DNA from: Protea cynaroides
Lineage: Eukaryota > Streptophyta > Magnoliopsida > Proteales > Proteaceae
DNA: 64,000 bases
NCBI GenBank assembly: GCA_028583415.1
Contig: CM053272.1
Span: forward strand, 47,782,685 to 47,846,684
Direction of reading: 5' to 3'
Part shown: piece by piece, positions 61,519-64,000 of the stretch
How the letters are laid out: every line of letters begins with the position of its first letter
Numbering within the stretch: position 1 is the first letter of the stretch
Translations under genes and position numbers: made by a program
Notes under the pieces: model-generated
Told to the model about the DNA's origin: nothing
The model's database searches: none
The model's input: only the letters and a program-made list of their open reading frames with translations

Positions 61519-62100
61519 CTGATAAGAAAGCAGAAGAAGACCATTAGGATTAGGCGTCGACCATAAAAGGAGGGAAAAATGACAGCTTGAAAGTTTGAAA
61601 TAGGATCACGCACAAACACGAACTGTACCCTACATTTTTTCACCAATCTCTGTTTAGATTATTCCGAAGAGGAGCGAAGAATGACTGCATGCAATGCTTC
61701 GTCTCCGAGATGATGAAAATGGAAAAAAGATCGTGACACACTCTCTTTGAACGTAGAACGGTCGGAATCGGAAAATGAGACGGACAGTCCTAGCGCAGGG
61801 TGACCTACAGGGCGGTAGCGCGGCACCGATGTGCGCCACGTATACAAATTCAATCCAAGGGCTAGGGGTGATTAAAGTAAAATAAGGATATAAAGTTGAG
61901 GAGCACCGAAGAATATTTGTGCTTCCTCTCAAACCGCATCTTCTGCGATTGCAGCGATTCAGCTCCTCTAAAACCCGTCTTCCAAGTTCCAACCTTTTTT
62001 CCCTTCTGAAACTTTTCAAAGAACACGCATCTGCAATTCTCAATCTTCACCAAGAAAATTCTAATCCATTCCAGGCCTTCGAACAATCGAGAGACATGAA
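61519..62100 (-). promoter_or_regulatory. Likely 5'UTR/promoter region of the MBOAT gene
   Basis: Position upstream of the first coding exon. The acceptor at 61518 implies a non-coding first exon, perhaps within 61620-61800, where the minus strand is GC-richer and has several possible GT donors. No convincing TATA box was fixed. Confidence 0.4.
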
Positions 62101-63411
62101 GCAACGGAGAAAACCGATCAAACCCACTTGGTATGACGAGTAAAAGTGAAAGACCTCCACTGAAGCTCGTTCCCCCATCTTCACTAGTTAAAGCAAGAAT
62201 TTCATGTGCCGCTGTTTCGTACTACTGCTTGCTACAGCTTCAAGATTCGAATCCGAAGTCAGAACTCCTCTTTTTGCAGACTCGCAACTGTAAAGGACGG
62301 TCCTCGTTTTTAAGCTTTCCAAGCATGACGTTAGTTTTTACTCGTTCCTACACTGTAAGTCCTGCCAAACACCCCATTAATGGACCATGAATTTCTCCAG
62401 AAAGCGAAGAAGTTAAGTTTTTCATGAAATGTTACAACAATTTCAACTCACCACGAATTTCACCTGATAGCGAAGAAGTTAAGTTTTTAATGAAATGTTA
62501 CAACTAACCCTTCCCCCTCGGGTCAGATCGTCTGTAGCACTTTGGTGCAGCAGTTCTGATCCTGACCATTACGAGTGCATCTGGAGATATGATTGATGCA
62601 CTCCTAATGATCGGGATACACTCTGCTATAGATTTTTTTTCCCTCCCCCTCTCCCCATCTCTCTCTCTCTTTCTGAGAGAGCTATAGAAGACTAGAGAAG
62701 AGCCTGCTTGTGTTCTTCGTAAGAGCAAAATCGAAAATAAAAAAAGATGAGAGATGTTTTCATCCATAATGACTATTGGGGTTATTGATGTTGCCCCTGC
62801 TGATACTCCCAAGCAGATCTGCCTTGGTTGTAGAGACTGCAAACATCCATTTTCGTTTTCTATCTTCCCATGTTTTTTCCTCTGAAAATCCTTTTTTTTT
62901 TTTCTTCTAGGTAAGTGACGTTAGAGCAGTTTCAGACTGGCCAGAATCCATTTGGTATTTGGTATCATGTTTCAGATTTGGATTCAGGCCAGAATCCAAT
63001 AACACATTCAGATTTAGATTCTGGCCAGATCTGATTACCATTTGAAGCCGATACACTACAAATGCTTGATGAAAGAAAAAAAGAAATGGCGATGTTGGAA
63101 GGAGGGGTGGGAGTTTGTGACCGAATGGGAGATGGACGGGGGAGGAAGGGTTTCAGAAATCAAAAAAAGAAACGACAAGAAAGTGGGGAAGCTTTCAGGG
63201 AAGAAGATGGAATTTTGGAAGAAAATCCTGTAACCGGTTGTCACTCACCTAGAACGCAGAAGAGAAGCAAAGAAGAAAGTAGCAGAGTTTTCTCTTCTTC
63301 CTCAATCAATCCGGCGGATTTTCTTCACGTTATTCTGATCATCAAATAGTCTCCCACGACATCTTTAGATATGATTACATATCCCGGCTCACGTGAGAAC
63401 TGGTAGCATCC

Positions 63412-63450
<39 letters not shown>

Positions 63451-64000
63451 GTTAAGATGGTTGCATTCGATTCCCACACAGCAACAGGAAAGCTTTCCGT
63501 CTTCCTTATAATCGCTTAAATCTCTAATATTGTGAGATTTTGATATATTATAAAAGCATTTTATAAAAATGATACCAAACACACGGCAGGCAGCCTTAAA
63601 AGAGAGAGATTTGCAAATCGATTTGCTCCCCTATGGCAAAGCAAAAAAATCCTCTCCCGCCCAATTGCAGTCAGCCAAGGGTGGGATTTTAATCGGTCCA
63701 CCTCCCCATGTATTGATAGGCGGACCGACTGATCCCCAGCCCTTGGATCAGCGACAGGAACCACCTGCCGTGGGAGAGGATTTCGGTCTTATGGCAAACG
63801 TCGTGGCACTTGAGATTATTAAGCCCATGTTTGATATCCATTCTCGCTCCCAACTCCACCATTAAAAGTGAACAAAACGCAGTAATTTTATTTATGAAAG
63901 TTTCGATTTTGCCCCTCTCTCTCTTGTGATCCCACCCTTTGATTTATTTGCTCTCGGCAGCTCTAGACAACCTCTTTCCTTTTTGTAATACCCAAACTCA
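62101..64000. other. Sequence beyond the MBOAT gene, nothing assigned
   Basis: Contains pyrimidine-rich and poly-T tracts (63415-63449) and short ORFs on both strands without recognisable motifs. A neighbouring gene could begin here, but I cannot support one. Confidence 0.35.

Noticed and set aside
61654..62043. 129-codon minus-strand ORF upstream of the MBOAT gene
   Set aside because: No motif, and it is not in phase with exon 1 through any clear splice; probably 5'UTR/promoter sequence.
1..64000. CRISPR arrays, prokaryotic operons, rRNA genes
   Set aside because: Repeats present are tandem minisatellites or transposon ends. The gene structure is that of a plant nuclear genome and no rRNA sequence was seen.

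Overview
This window looks like nuclear DNA from a flowering plant with a large, transposon-rich genome. It shows AT-rich GT-AG introns, Ty1/copia, L1-type LINE, hAT and PIF/Harbinger elements, an endogenous plant pararetrovirus and a plastid-tRNA-like fragment. Very long introns full of old elements are typical of some magnoliids and early-diverging eudicots, but the sequence alone does not fix the species.

One host gene accounts for almost the whole window. On the minus strand, 15 coding exons lie between 61480 and 743, all with GT-AG borders and consistent phase. Together they encode 442 residues of a membrane-bound O-acyltransferase (MBOAT) of the GUP1/HHAT-like plant type. The 3' end of the gene lies beyond the left edge. 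Only 1326 of about 60,700 bases are coding. Exons fall in clusters (743-1551, 18823-19587, 37852-39077, 60265-61480), with single exons at 20990 and 31130. Introns of 21.2, 17.3, 10.1 and 6.7 kb have absorbed everything else.

Region by region. 2281-17852 (17.3-kb intron): an old inverted repeat whose right arm was split by a pararetrovirus fragment (5727-12236), a hAT-like element (12357-13530) and a 4.2-kb solo LTR (13664-17834). The pararetrovirus fragment is itself interrupted by a Harbinger-like element, a small hAT element and a non-autonomous LTR element. 21050-31129: a hAT-like element, then a decayed copia retrotransposon interrupted by two hAT-like elements with perfect 8-bp target duplications. 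31201-37851: small MITEs, SINE-like repeats, a palindromic hAT cluster and an (AT)n tract. 39078-60264: a nearly full-length L1-type LINE on the minus strand, cut into six pieces by two solo LTRs of one family, a nest of hAT elements, and an 8.1-kb inverted-duplicate hAT element (42712-50783).

The most notable object is that 8.1-kb element. It has two head-to-head copies of a BED-finger/DUF659 hAT transposase gene. The left copy is almost intact (799 codons) and the right copy is broken. They sit in about 3.85-kb arms around a T-rich minisatellite, and the same terminus is present at both ends. It has no 8-bp target duplication and part of the interrupted LINE is missing. Any transcript across it, including the MBOAT pre-mRNA, would carry a foldback of nearly 4 kb. 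A second theme is several hAT-like families whose subterminal regions are packed with different palindromic words (CGCCTAGGCG, GTATCGATAC, TTTCGGTCGAAA), some of which share interior sequence.
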